This document shows, piece after piece, positions 17,549 through 25,987 of a DNA stretch of 64,000 nucleotides. Positions within the stretch are counted from its first letter, which is position 1. Each line of letters starts with the position of its first letter. This stretch comes from JBOCEF01 sp047610385. Lineage in GTDB: Bacteria > Pseudomonadota > Alphaproteobacteria > Rhodobacterales > Rhodobacteraceae. Location of the stretch: positions 23,427-87,426 of the forward strand of contig JBLGAC010000011.1 of assembly GCA_047610385.1 (NCBI GenBank), read 5' to 3'. The notes beneath the pieces are model-generated. The model searched no databases. It worked only from the letters and a program-made list of their open reading frames with translations, and had not been told where the DNA came from. A program made the position numbers and the translations under genes.

Positions 17549-18808
17549 GTGAGACGGGTCGTCATCACCGGAATGGGTCTGCTGACCCCGCTGGCCTGCG
17601 GCGTCGAAGAGACATGGTCGCGATTGATCGCGGGCAAGTCCGGCGCGGGGAAAATCAAGCATTTCGATGCCTCGCATCTTGGCTGCCATATTGGCTGCGA
17701 AATTCCCATTGGCGATGGGACCGACGGGACCTGGAACCCGGACGACTGGGTGTCCGCCAAGGACCGCCGCAAGACCGACCGGTTCATCACATACGCCATA
17801 ACCGCCGCCACCATGGCCGTTGAGGACAGTGGCTGGATGCCTGAGGACGATGAGGGGCGCGAGCGCACCGGCGTTCTGATCGGATCGGGTATTGGTGGGG
17901 TCGCGAGCATCGCTGAGACCGCGCTGATCCTGCGCGACAAGGGCCCGCGCCGCGTGTCGCCGTTCTTCATCCCCGGTGCGCTGATCAACCTGTGCTCTGG
18001 CCATGTCAGCATCAAATACGGCTTCAAGGGCCCGAACCATTCAGTGGTGACCGCCTGCGCCACCGGCACCCACGCCATTGGCGACGCGGCGCGGATGATC
18101 ATTTTTGGCGACGCGGATGTGATGGTCGCTGGCGGTGCGGAAAGCCCGATCAGCGAGATCGGCGTCGCCGGTTTCGTGGCTTGCAAGGCGCTGGCGTGCA
18201 GTTTTAACGACACGCCTGAGAAAGCCTCACGCCCCTATGACAAGGGCCGCGACGGGTTCGTTATGGGCGAAGGTGCGGGGATCGTGGTGCTTGAGGAATA
18301 TGAGCACGCCAAGGCCCGCGGCGCGAAGATCTACGCCGAAGTCATCGGGTATGGCATGTCGGGTGACGCGTATCACATCACCGCGCCGGCCCCGGAAGGC
18401 GACGGCGGGTATCGGGCGATGAAGGCGGCGTTGAAGAATGCCGGGATCACGGCCGATCAGATCGACTATGTGAACGCGCACGGCACCTCAACTATGGGTG
18501 ATGGGCTGGAGCTGCAGGCGGTCGAAAAGCTTCTTGGAGACGCGGTTGAGACGGCGACGATGTCGTCGACCAAGTCCTCGATCGGGCATCTTCTGGGGGC
18601 CGCGGGCGCGGTGGAGGCGATCTTCTGCGTGCTGGCGATCCGCGATCAAGTGGCACCGCCGACGCTGAACCTTGATGATCCGTCGGTGGAGACCCGGTTG
18701 GATCTTGCGCCGCACAAAGCGGTGAAACGCAAGATCGACGTGGCGCTGTCGAATTCCTTCGGGTTCGGGGGCACCAACGCCTCGCTGATCCTGCGCAAGG
18801 TCGGCTGA
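17549..18808 (+). CDS. fabF: 3-oxoacyl-ACP synthase II
   Basis: A 419-residue condensing enzyme that elongates acyl-ACP by two carbons. It has the catalytic triad Cys170 (VVTACATGTH), a histidine near 310 (VNAHGTSTMGD) and one near 347 (SSIGHLLGAAG), plus the glycine-rich end NSFGFGGTNASL. A GTG at 17549 behind GACGAGG gives the family start VRRVVITGMG; the frame is open further upstream but without homologous sequence. It is followed after ten bases by mltG. Confidence 0.96.
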   Translation: MRRVVITGMGLLTPLACGVEETWSRLIAGKSGAGKIKHFDASHLGCHIGCEIPIGDGTDGTWNPDDWVSAKDRRKTDRFITYAITAATMAVEDSGWMPEDDEGRERTGVLIGSGIGGVASIAETALILRDKGPRRVSPFFIPGALINLCSGHVSIKYGFKGPNHSVVTACATGTHAIGDAARMIIFGDADVMVAGGAESPISEIGVAGFVACKALACSFNDTPEKASRPYDKGRDGFVMGEGAGIVVLEEYEHAKARGAKIYAEVIGYGMSGDAYHITAPAPEGDGGYRAMKAALKNAGITADQIDYVNAHGTSTMGDGLELQAVEKLLGDAVETATMSSTKSSIGHLLGAAGAVEAIFCVLAIRDQVAPPTLNLDDPSVETRLDLAPHKAVKRKIDVALSNSFGFGGTNASLILRKVG

Positions 18809-18818
18809 GGTCAAAAAC

Positions 18819-19805
18819 ATGCGTCATCTGGCGGCGAACGCGCTGACGGTCCTGATCGTGCTTGGCATCTGCATCGCCGGGGCGATTGCGTGGGGCGTGA
18901 GCGTTTATCGTGCGCCGGGGCCGCATGGGGACGACCGCATGGTCATGATCCCGCGCGGTGCCGGGGTTGCGACCATCACGGAAGCGCTGAGCGAGGCGGG
19001 GGTGATCGGTGATCCGATGATTTTCCGCCTTGGCGTGCGGTATTCGGGGCAGGGGCCGTCGATGAAATTCGGCGAGTACAGTGTGCCCTCTGGTGCCTCG
19101 ATGCAGGACGTCGCGTCGCTGCTCGTGTCGGGGCGCACGGTGCAGCACCCACTGACCGTGCCTGAGGGCTGGACGGTCTGGCAGGTCGCGCAGGCAGTCA
19201 CAGGCATGGATGTGCTGGAGGGCGAGATCGAAAGCCTGCCGACCGAAGGCATGATCGCGCCGGATACTTATAACGTGCAGCGTGGGCAGAGCCGTCAGGA
19301 GGTCATCGACCGCATGGTGGCCGTGCAGGCGCGCATTCTGAACGTGGCGTGGGAGAATCGTGCGCCGGACCTGCCCTTCGATACGAAGGAGGAGGCGCTG
19401 GTGCTTGCCTCGATCATCGAGAAAGAAACTGCGGTGGTGGGTGAGCGTCCGACCATTGGCGGCGTGTTCGTGAACCGGCTGCGCAAGGGCATGCGCCTGC
19501 AGACCGATCCGACGGTGATTTACGGCATCACCAAGGGTGAGGGCGTGCTGGGACGCGGTCTACGGCGGTCAGAGCTGGATCGTCGGACGGCGTGGAACAC
19601 CTATCAGATTGACGGATTGCCGCCGACGCCCATCGCCAACCCCGGCAAGGCGGCGATCGCGGCGGCCGTTATGCCGGCGGCAACTGATGCGCTGTATTTT
19701 GTGGCGGATGGCACCGGAGGCCATGCGTTCGCGACCTCGTTGGCGGAGCACAACCGCAACGTCGCCGCGTGGCGCAAGATTGAGCGCGCAAGGCAGGCAG
19801 AATAA
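18819..19805 (+). CDS. mltG: endolytic murein transglycosylase
   Basis: A 328-residue YceG/MltG protein that cuts nascent peptidoglycan strands. It has one N-terminal membrane anchor (about residues 8-28), a LysM-like region, and a catalytic domain with the family motif LASIIEKET containing the catalytic Glu. This is followed by FVNRLRKGMRLQTDPTV and the C-terminal NPGKAAI motif. It is co-transcribed with fabF. The same fab-mltG arrangement precedes GTA clusters in other Rhodobacterales, as it does here. Confidence 0.95.
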   Translation: MRHLAANALTVLIVLGICIAGAIAWGVSVYRAPGPHGDDRMVMIPRGAGVATITEALSEAGVIGDPMIFRLGVRYSGQGPSMKFGEYSVPSGASMQDVASLLVSGRTVQHPLTVPEGWTVWQVAQAVTGMDVLEGEIESLPTEGMIAPDTYNVQRGQSRQEVIDRMVAVQARILNVAWENRAPDLPFDTKEEALVLASIIEKETAVVGERPTIGGVFVNRLRKGMRLQTDPTVIYGITKGEGVLGRGLRRSELDRRTAWNTYQIDGLPPTPIANPGKAAIAAAVMPAATDALYFVADGTGGHAFATSLAEHNRNVAAWRKIERARQAE

Positions 19806-19856
19806 GGCTTTCGAGGGGGTGGCGCGCTGGACTTTACGCAACCTTGAAGAAAGTCG

Positions 19857-19885
19857 TTGACTTCTGGGACGCTCCTGAGTATACC
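19857..19885 (+). promoter_or_regulatory. candidate promoter of the GTA cluster
   Basis: TTGACT (19857-19862), exactly 17 bases, then TATACC (19880-19885). This is one of the closest matches to a housekeeping promoter in the window, located in the mltG-GTA gap. No full TTAA-N7-TTAA CtrA box is seen beside it. Confidence 0.65.
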
Positions 19886-19924
19886 TACGTCCAAGATGCA
19901 GGAATTGGGCGCTAAGGCGTTCAA

Positions 19925-19963
19925 GCAATCGGCCCCGAGGCGCAAGCCTGCGGGGCCGATTGC
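19925..19963 (+). promoter_or_regulatory. very stable leader hairpin before the first GTA gene
   Basis: A 13-base-pair stem (GCAATCGGCCCCG at 19925-19937 with CGGGGCCGATTGC at 19951-19963) is continued by AGGC/GCCT around a GCAA tetraloop with one bulged G. It lies between the promoter and the terminase small-subunit gene. There is no T-run after it, so it is more likely a leader structure or a factor-dependent control point than a simple terminator. Confidence 0.75.
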
Positions 19964-20007
19964 GTTCTGGCACGGTGCGCAGCAGCGCCGGGCCAACCTG
20001 CCGGGCA

Positions 20008-20358
20008 ATGGCGGATATGCACATGGATAAGACAACGGCCCGGGCCTCGCGCCCGATGGCCGCCCTCCGCAATGCGCGGGCGGTCTATTCGCGTGTGACC
20101 GAGAGGTTGCTGAGCGAGTTTTCACGTGTCGGAGAGATCGCTGCGAATGTCGGCGAGATGAAGGAATTCGCAACCCTGATCGGCGTGCACCAGAAGGCGC
20201 TGTCGACACTGATCGAATTCGAGGCCCGCATTGAAAAACAGATTGCTGAGCGCATCGGACGCGGCCGCGGAGACTTTGACCTTGGCAGGGCCAGAGACGA
20301 GATCATGGGCAAGCTGGCTGGCCTCAAGGCCGCGTTCGGAACAAGAAGCGCTTCTTGA
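20008..20358 (+). CDS. orfg1: GTA terminase small subunit (g1 homologue)
   Basis: A helical, charged protein of up to 116 residues in the position of RcGTA gene 1, which acts as the small terminase that starts DNA packaging. Predicted helices (VYSRVTERLLSEFSRVGEIAANV and LSTLIEFEARIEKQIAERI) fit an oligomeric coiled-coil protein. The start is uncertain: ATGs at 20008, 20017 and 20023 are in frame, and the last has GGCGGA six bases upstream. Its 3' end overlaps the large terminase gene by about 80 bases in another frame. Confidence 0.75.
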   Translation: MADMHMDKTTARASRPMAALRNARAVYSRVTERLLSEFSRVGEIAANVGEMKEFATLIGVHQKALSTLIEFEARIEKQIAERIGRGRGDFDLGRARDEIMGKLAGLKAAFGTRSAS

Positions 20359-21622
20359 CGGGTTGAGCGCCAATACCTTGGCGGCCATGCCTTACCTGTT
20401 CGATTTCTGGGCCATCAGAGGCCATCAACTGCCCCCCCCGGGCAATTGGCGAACCTGGCTTTTGATGGGTGGACGCGGCGCCGGAAAGACGCGGGCCGGG
20501 TCTGAGTGGATCCGGTCCATTGTCGAAGGGGCCACGCCGCTGGGTCCGGGCAGCCACGGGCGGATCGCCTTGGTGGCCGAGACGCTTGATCAGGGCCGTG
20601 AGGTGATGATCGAGGGGCCGAGCGGGATCCGGGCGGTGTCTCCGCCCGATCGACGGCCCAAATGGGAGGCGACCCGCAAGCGGCTGGTCTGGCCAAACGG
20701 GGCTGAGGCGCGGTTGTTCTCAGCCCATGATCCCGAAGGTTTGCGCGGGCCGCAATTCGATGCGGCCTGGGCGGATGAGCTGGCCAAATGGCGCAAGGCC
20801 AAGCCCGTGTGGCAGATGCTGCAATTCGGGCTGAGGCTGGGGCGAAGGCCTCGCCAGATGGTGACGACCACGCCGCGGCGCATGCCGCTGCTGGCCGAAT
20901 TGATGCAAGCGCCCGGCACGGTGATCAGCCGGGCGCCCACCGAAGCCAACCGGGCGAACCTTTCCCCCGATTTCATCGCAGAGATGGAGCGGGAATTCGG
21001 GGGAACGGCGCTGGGGCGGCAAGAATTGCTCGGAGAGTTTTTATCCGAGGAGCCGGGCGCGTTGTGGACCCGGGACTGTATCGAGACAAAGCGTGTGCGT
21101 GATGTTCCTGAGTTGGAACGCATTGTTGTTGCAGTGGACCCGCCGGTGACCGGGCACGAAGGCTCAGACGAGTGCGGGATTGTGGTTGCGGGCGTGCGTA
21201 GCGAAGGCGCCCAGCGAGTTGCGTATGTGTTGGCTGACCGAAGCGTGCAGGGCGTGCGGCCCGAAGCCTGGGCGGCGGCGGCGATCGCGGCGTATCGCGA
21301 ATTTCAAGCCGACAAGCTGGTCGCCGAAGTGAACCAAGGCGGCGACATGGTTGAGAGCGTTTTGCGTCAGGTTGATCCGAGTGTGAGTTACGGATCGGTG
21401 CGTGCAAGCCGGGGCAAGGCCGCCAGGGCCGAGCCCGTTTCGGCCCTTTATGAGCGGGGTCTGGTGCGCCATGTCGGAGCGCTGGCCGAGCTTGAAGATC
21501 AGATGTGCGCCTTTACCGGCGACCGCAAAGGGGGCAGCCCGGACCGGGTCGATGCGTTGGTCTGGGCGATCTGGGAGCTGATGCTGAAGGGCGGCGGTGC
21601 CCCGCGTGTGCGGGGCCTCTGA
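20276..21622 (+). CDS. orfg2: GTA terminase large subunit (g2 homologue)
   Basis: About 448 residues: the motor that pumps DNA into the capsid and cuts it. The ATPase domain has Walker A GGRGAGKT (about 65-72) and a Walker-B-like FDAAWADEL. The C-terminal RNase H-like nuclease begins at VVAVDPPVTG (about 283). No ATG exists near the expected N-terminus. TTG codons at 20276 and 20282 behind GGAG, inside the end of gene 1, are the best starts (a TTG at 20231 is the outer limit). Translation is probably coupled to gene 1. A short hairpin (GCCCCGC/GCGGGGC, about 21600-21617) overlaps the last codons. Confidence 0.93.
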   Translation: MTLAGPETRSWASWLASRPRSEQEALLDGLSANTLAAMPYLFDFWAIRGHQLPPPGNWRTWLLMGGRGAGKTRAGSEWIRSIVEGATPLGPGSHGRIALVAETLDQGREVMIEGPSGIRAVSPPDRRPKWEATRKRLVWPNGAEARLFSAHDPEGLRGPQFDAAWADELAKWRKAKPVWQMLQFGLRLGRRPRQMVTTTPRRMPLLAELMQAPGTVISRAPTEANRANLSPDFIAEMEREFGGTALGRQELLGEFLSEEPGALWTRDCIETKRVRDVPELERIVVAVDPPVTGHEGSDECGIVVAGVRSEGAQRVAYVLADRSVQGVRPEAWAAAAIAAYREFQADKLVAEVNQGGDMVESVLRQVDPSVSYGSVRASRGKAARAEPVSALYERGLVRHVGALAELEDQMCAFTGDRKGGSPDRVDALVWAIWELMLKGGGAPRVRGL

Positions 21623-21679
21623 CCGCCCTTTTTTGTTGCGGCTTCGTCTTATGTGAAAACAACAGCGGGAGGCACGATC

Positions 21680-22849
21680 GTGTTCGACTGGCTTTTGAAG
21701 GCGAAGCCTTCGGTGACTGAGCGCAAGGCCTCGGCGACGGGGCCCATCGTGGCGATGAATTCGGGGGTCGGGCGCACCGCCTGGACCCCGCGGGACGGCG
21801 TTTCGCTGACCAAGAACGGCTTTGCTGGCAATGTGATCGGATTTCGCTGCGTGCGGATGGTGGCCGAGGCCGCCGCCGCGACGCCGCTGATTCTTTCGGA
21901 TGGTGAGCGTGAGTTGGTGCGCCATCCGATCAAGCGTCTGCTGCGCGCACCCAATCAGGGCCAGCAGGGGGCGGCGTTTTTGGAAAGCGTTTACGGCCAC
22001 ATGCTGCTGTCTGGGGACGCGTATGTGGAGGCTGCCGGGCAGCTTTCGGACGGTGCGCCGTCTGAACTGCATGCGCTGCGGCCTGACCGGATGCGGGTGG
22101 TGCCGGGCGCGGATGGCTGGCCGGCGGCCTATGAATACAAGGTCGGCGGGCGGACAGTGCGGTTCGACATGACCGGGGAATTGCGGCCTTTGCTGCACCT
22201 TAAGTCGTTTCATCCGCTTGATGATCATTATGGCATGAGCCCGATGCAGGCGGCGGCCTCTGCTTTGGACATTCATAATTCAGCGTCGAGCTGGTCCAAG
22301 GGGCTGCTCGACAATGCGGCGCGACCATCGGGGGCCATCATCTATCGCGGACCGGACGGCGCGACGCTGAGCGAAGAGCAGTATCGCCGCCTGATCGACG
22401 AGGTCGAAAGCAACCATCAGGGCGCGCGCAATGCGGGCCGTCCGATGCTGCTGGAAGGCGGGCTTGATTGGAAACCGATGGGATTCAGCCCCTCGGACAT
22501 GGAATTCCTGCAGACCAAGACTGCGGCGGCGAGAGACATCGCCATCGCGTTCGGCATCCCTCCGATGCTGCTGGGTCTGCCGGGGGATGCGACCTATGCC
22601 AACTACCAGGAGGCCAACCGCGCCTTCTATCGCCAGACGGTGCTGCCGCTGGTGAAGCGGGTGTCGGCATCCTTGGCGGTGTGGTTGTCGGAATGGACGG
22701 GAGAGACGGTGGATCTTGCGCCCGATCTTGATGCCATTCCGGCGTTGGCGAGCGAGCGTGAGGCGCAGTGGCGGCGCGTGGCAGCGGCGGATTTCCTGAC
22801 CGATGAGGAAAAACGCCGGATGCTGGGGCTTGCCGCGGGGCCTGCGTGA
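21680..22849 (+). CDS. orfg3: GTA portal protein (g3 homologue)
   Basis: A 389-residue HK97-type portal that forms the ring at the capsid vertex through which DNA enters and leaves. Characteristic stretches are NPIDD-like LKSFHPLDDHYGMSPMQAA and FGIPPMLLGLPGDATYANYQEANRAF. A GTG at 21680 follows GGGAGG at seven bases; an earlier GTG at 21653 lacks a site. Its stop overlaps the ATG of the next gene (TGATG). Confidence 0.94.
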   Translation: MFDWLLKAKPSVTERKASATGPIVAMNSGVGRTAWTPRDGVSLTKNGFAGNVIGFRCVRMVAEAAAATPLILSDGERELVRHPIKRLLRAPNQGQQGAAFLESVYGHMLLSGDAYVEAAGQLSDGAPSELHALRPDRMRVVPGADGWPAAYEYKVGGRTVRFDMTGELRPLLHLKSFHPLDDHYGMSPMQAAASALDIHNSASSWSKGLLDNAARPSGAIIYRGPDGATLSEEQYRRLIDEVESNHQGARNAGRPMLLEGGLDWKPMGFSPSDMEFLQTKTAAARDIAIAFGIPPMLLGLPGDATYANYQEANRAFYRQTVLPLVKRVSASLAVWLSEWTGETVDLAPDLDAIPALASEREAQWRRVAAADFLTDEEKRRMLGLAAGPA

Positions 22850-23109
22850 TGCGCGGGTCCCTGCGCGGCCGCACGTCGGGGTCGCGGTTTCTGTATGAGC
22901 CGTTCGACCCTGCCCAGGCGCGGGTCGAAACGTTGGAACGGGTGCTCGACGAACGCTGGGCGGCGCTGGAGAAGGCGCTGACCCAGATGGAAAACGGCGT
23001 GGAGCGGATGGAGCGGCGGCTGTGGCTCGTTGTCTTCGGGGTCGCTGGCGCGCTGTCGGCGCAGATTGCGGCCAAGCTGTTCGGGGGCCTCGCGCCTCTG
23101 CCGCACTGA
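22849..23109 (+). CDS. GTA small protein, g3.5 homologue
   Basis: An 86-residue protein with an amphipathic helix (VETLERVLDERWAALEKALTQMENGVERMERRL) followed by one hydrophobic segment near the C-terminus. It occupies the place of RcGTA orfg3.5 between portal and protease; its role is not established. The ATG overlaps the portal stop, showing tight coupling, and the protease ATG follows 11 bases after its stop. Confidence 0.8.
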   Translation: MRGSLRGRTSGSRFLYEPFDPAQARVETLERVLDERWAALEKALTQMENGVERMERRLWLVVFGVAGALSAQIAAKLFGGLAPLPH

Positions 23110-23119
23110 GGGAGATATC

Positions 23120-23722
23120 ATGACCGTATTCTCTGAAACTGGCCGCGCGAGCGGGGCCGGGCCCATGTCCTATGGGCTGGAGACAAAGGATCTGGCCTTC
23201 GAGCAAGTCGCCACGGTGGCTGATGACGGCCGGATCGAGGGCTATGCGTCCTTGTTCGGCAAGTCGGACCAGTCGGGCGACATGGTCGAGCGCGGCGCCT
23301 TTGCGCGCAGCTTGGCGTCGCTGAAGGCCGCCGGGCGATCGGTGAAGCTGCTGTGGCAGCACGATCCGGCTGAGCCGATGGGCGTTTGGGACATGGTCCA
23401 TGAAGACGATCGGGGACTGAAGGTCCGCGGGCGGCTTTTGACCGAAACGCGCCGTGGGCGTGAGGCACTGGCGCTGCTGCGTGCCGGGGCCATGGACGGG
23501 CTGTCGATCGGCTATCGCGCGGTGCGTTCCGCCCGCGGCGAGGGCGGTGGGCGCGTTCTGACCGAGATTGATCTTTGGGAAGTGTCATTGGTCACGTTTC
23601 CGATGCTTCCCGAAGCGCGGGCCGCGGCCTGCTCTACCGCCGAAGAGGCGGATGAGCAGGCCGATTTGGGGCGCGTGCTGGCCGACGCGCTTTCTGCTGC
23701 GCGCGGTCGTCTGCGCGGCTGA
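23120..23722 (+). CDS. orfg4: GTA prohead protease (g4 homologue)
   Basis: A 200-residue HK97-type serine protease that trims the capsid protein during head maturation. Visible motifs are EGYASLFGKSD near residue 38, LLWQHDPAEPMG with the catalytic His (about 78) and MDGLSIGYRAV with the catalytic Ser (about 127). The ATG at 23120 follows a GGGAGA site. It lies, as expected, immediately before the capsid gene. Confidence 0.94.
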   Translation: MTVFSETGRASGAGPMSYGLETKDLAFEQVATVADDGRIEGYASLFGKSDQSGDMVERGAFARSLASLKAAGRSVKLLWQHDPAEPMGVWDMVHEDDRGLKVRGRLLTETRRGREALALLRAGAMDGLSIGYRAVRSARGEGGGRVLTEIDLWEVSLVTFPMLPEARAAACSTAEEADEQADLGRVLADALSAARGRLRG

Positions 23723-23771
23723 GGCGCGGACTCTTACCCAGACCACGAAGCAAATCCTGCCGGAAGGACAC

Positions 23772-24929
23772 ATGAGCATGAGCAATGGGCTTGAGGCCAA
23801 ATCGGCCGTGAACGGGTTTCTCAATGAATTCAAATCGTTCCAGGACGAAGTCCTGTCTCGCATGAAAACCCAGGAGGACCGCGTGGAAGCAATCGACCGT
23901 AAGAGCGCCCGCATGAATCGCCCCGCCCTGAGCCGGGCTGCGGACATCGAGCCGCCCCATCAGAAGGCCATCTCAGCCTATCTACGGTCGGGCGATGATG
24001 ATGCGCTGCGCGGGTTGCAGGTGGAATCCAAGGGCATGAACACCGCCGTCAACGCCGAGGGCGGGTTCCTTGTGGACCCCCAGACGGCGGAGCGCATCCA
24101 GTCGGTGCTGGAATCGGCGGGCTCGATCCGATCGGTCGCGTCGGTGGTGCAGATTGAGGCCAACAGCTTCGATGTGCTGGTGGATCATGGCGAGCTGGGC
24201 TCGGCCTGGTCGACTGAGGCCGGATCGCAGGCTGAGACGGTGACCCCGGCGATCGAGCGTGTGTCGATCGCGCTGCATGAGCTGTCGGCGATGCCCAAAG
24301 CATCCCAGCGCCTGCTGGATGACAGCGCCTTTGACGTCGAAGGGTGGCTGGCGCAGCGCATTGCTGACCGCTTTGCCGCCGCCGAAGCCGACGCCTTCAT
24401 CAACGGTGATGGCGTGGACAAGCCCAAGGGCTTTCTGAACTACCCGGCGGTGTCGGCGGGCAGTGAGGTCTGGGGCCAGATTGCTTATGTCGCGACCGGC
24501 TCTGCTGGTGATTTCAGCGCGGCTGATCCGGCGGATGCCATCGTGGATCTGGTTTACAGTCTTGGGGCGCAGCATCGTTCAAAGGCCACCTTCGTCATGA
24601 ACTCCAAGACCGCGGGTGCGGTGCGCAAGATGAAGGATGCCGACGGGCGGTTCCTGTGGACTGACAACATCGCGCAGGGCGAGCCGCCCCGCCTGATGGG
24701 CTATCCGGTGCTGATCGCGGAGAAGATGCCCGACATTGCCGCCGATGCCTACGGGATTGCGTTCGGTGATTTTTCCGCCGGTTACACCGTGGCTGAGCGC
24801 CCGGATCTGCGGGTTCTGCGTGACCCGTTCTCAGCCAAACCCCACGTCCTGTTCTATGCGACCAAGCGCGTGGGCGGGGATGTCACGGATTTCTCGGCGA
24901 TCAAGCTGCTGAAATTCGCGATCTCCTGA
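23772..24929 (+). CDS. orfg5: GTA major capsid protein (g5 homologue)
   Basis: A 385-residue HK97-fold capsid protein. The N-terminal ~100 residues are a helical scaffolding region (SFQDEVLSRMKTQEDRVEAID) removed by the protease. The shell domain starts near GFLVDPQTAERI and includes the conserved PKASQRLLDDSAFDVEGWLAQRI and the C-terminal FYATKRVGGDV. The start behind GGAAGGACAC gives MSMSNGLE; an ATG six bases later is equally possible. A GC hairpin follows the gene. Confidence 0.96.
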   Translation: MSMSNGLEAKSAVNGFLNEFKSFQDEVLSRMKTQEDRVEAIDRKSARMNRPALSRAADIEPPHQKAISAYLRSGDDDALRGLQVESKGMNTAVNAEGGFLVDPQTAERIQSVLESAGSIRSVASVVQIEANSFDVLVDHGELGSAWSTEAGSQAETVTPAIERVSIALHELSAMPKASQRLLDDSAFDVEGWLAQRIADRFAAAEADAFINGDGVDKPKGFLNYPAVSAGSEVWGQIAYVATGSAGDFSAADPADAIVDLVYSLGAQHRSKATFVMNSKTAGAVRKMKDADGRFLWTDNIAQGEPPRLMGYPVLIAEKMPDIAADAYGIAFGDFSAGYTVAERPDLRVLRDPFSAKPHVLFYATKRVGGDVTDFSAIKLLKFAIS

Positions 24930-24945
24930 TCAGGGTTGATGCCAT

Positions 24946-24970
24946 CCGCGGCGTCTGATCGGCGCCGCGG
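24946..24970 (+). promoter_or_regulatory. hairpin after the capsid gene
   Basis: An eight-base-pair stem CCGCGGCG / CGCCGCGG lies 16 bases after the capsid stop, within a 166-base gap that is unusually long for this otherwise overlapping operon. There is no T-run. It probably shields the abundant capsid message or reduces read-through. Confidence 0.5.
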
Positions 24971-25095
24971 CTTGCGCCCGGCCGGGCGGCGTGCGCGTTC
25001 CTCCCCACGGGGGCGCGCATGTCGGGCCGGGCGTTTGCATTTTGAGGATCGTATCGGGAATAGGCGGCCGTGCGCCGCCCTGGGAGGCCTGCGCG

Positions 25096-25386
25096 ATGGC
25101 CGAATATCTTATCAAATCGCCGGAAGAGGTGCGGTCCTGCGCCCTCGACTGGTTTGGGTTGAAGCCGGGCGAGGCGTTGGCCTGTTCGCTGGGCTGGACC
25201 ATCGTGCCGCAGGAACCCGACGAGACCGCGTTGCGGGTCTCAGATGAGACGATCGCGCCGAACCGGTCGATCGCCGTGCTGGCCGGCGGCCGTTCCGGTC
25301 ATGTGTATCACGTCTCTCATCGTGTGCGGACCAGCGAGGGCAGGGCTTTGGCTCGTGCCTTTCTGATGCGCGTGGTGGAGCGTTGA
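25096..25386 (+). CDS. 96-residue phage-like protein inserted between GTA capsid and connector genes
   Basis: A small beta-rich protein. A pattern of LDWFGLKPGEALACSLGWTIVPQEPD, followed by SIAVLAGGRSGHVYHVSHRVRTSEGRALARAF and a terminal RVVER, resembles the Ig-like fibre- or spike-adaptor proteins found near head-tail genes of tailed phages. The ATG at 25096 follows TGGGAGG. The reference RcGTA order places the connector (g6) directly after the capsid, so this gene appears additional. A head decoration or spike-attachment role is plausible but inferred. Confidence 0.7.
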   Translation: MAEYLIKSPEEVRSCALDWFGLKPGEALACSLGWTIVPQEPDETALRVSDETIAPNRSIAVLAGGRSGHVYHVSHRVRTSEGRALARAFLMRVVER

Positions 25387-25402
25387 GCAAGGAGCTTTGC
25401 CG

Positions 25403-25987
25403 ATGTTGACGGAGCTTGAGGCGGCCCCGACCGCCGCGGTGACGGTGACCGAATTCACCGACCATCTGCGGCTGTCGACCGGGCTGGCGGCGCCGCAGGC
25501 GTCTGAGGTTGCAGCGCTTGATGGCTATTTGCGCGCGGCGGGCGCTGCGGTTGAAAGCATGACTGGGCGCGCGCTGATCCAGAGGCGGTTCAAATGGGCC
25601 GTCGAAAGGTGGCGCAACCCATGCCGTGAGGTGCTGCCGATTGCGCCGGTGGCGCAGATCAATGCGGTGACGCTGCTGGCTGCAGACGGGTCCTGGACCG
25701 CAGTGGACCCATCGGCGTGGCGGCTGGTCAAAAGCCAGTTCGACCCGGCGCTGGTGCCGGTGCGCGGCGGGTGGCTGCCGCAGATCCCCACAGGCGGTGT
25801 GGCGGAGATCGAGTTGTTGGCCGGGCATGGCGTGGGCACCGACGGGGTGCCGCATGAACTGCGCCAAGCGGTTCTGCTGCTGGCGGCTCATTACCACGAG
25901 CAGCGCCATGTCGGCGCGTCCGGCACGGTCGAGATCCCGTATGGCGTCGGCGCGCTGGTGTCGCGCTGGCGCAAGGTGCGGGTGTGA
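25403..25987 (+). CDS. orfg6: GTA head-tail connector (g6 homologue)
   Basis: A 194-residue adaptor of the phiE125 gp8-like family that docks under the portal ring. The N-terminal helical part (TVTEFTDHLRLSTGL... DGYLRAAGAAVESMTGRALI) and following PIAPVAQINAVTLL segment are typical. The ATG at 25403 is preceded by AAGGAG at a good distance. Its end overlaps the next gene by four bases (GTGA). Confidence 0.88.
   Translation: MLTELEAAPTAAVTVTEFTDHLRLSTGLAAPQASEVAALDGYLRAAGAAVESMTGRALIQRRFKWAVERWRNPCREVLPIAPVAQINAVTLLAADGSWTAVDPSAWRLVKSQFDPALVPVRGGWLPQIPTGGVAEIELLAGHGVGTDGVPHELRQAVLLLAAHYHEQRHVGASGTVEIPYGVGALVSRWRKVRV

Noticed and set aside
19960..20007. Extended N-terminus of the terminase small-subunit gene
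   Set aside because: The upstream in-frame codons overlap the leader hairpin and lack a ribosome site; starts at 20008-20023 are more plausible.
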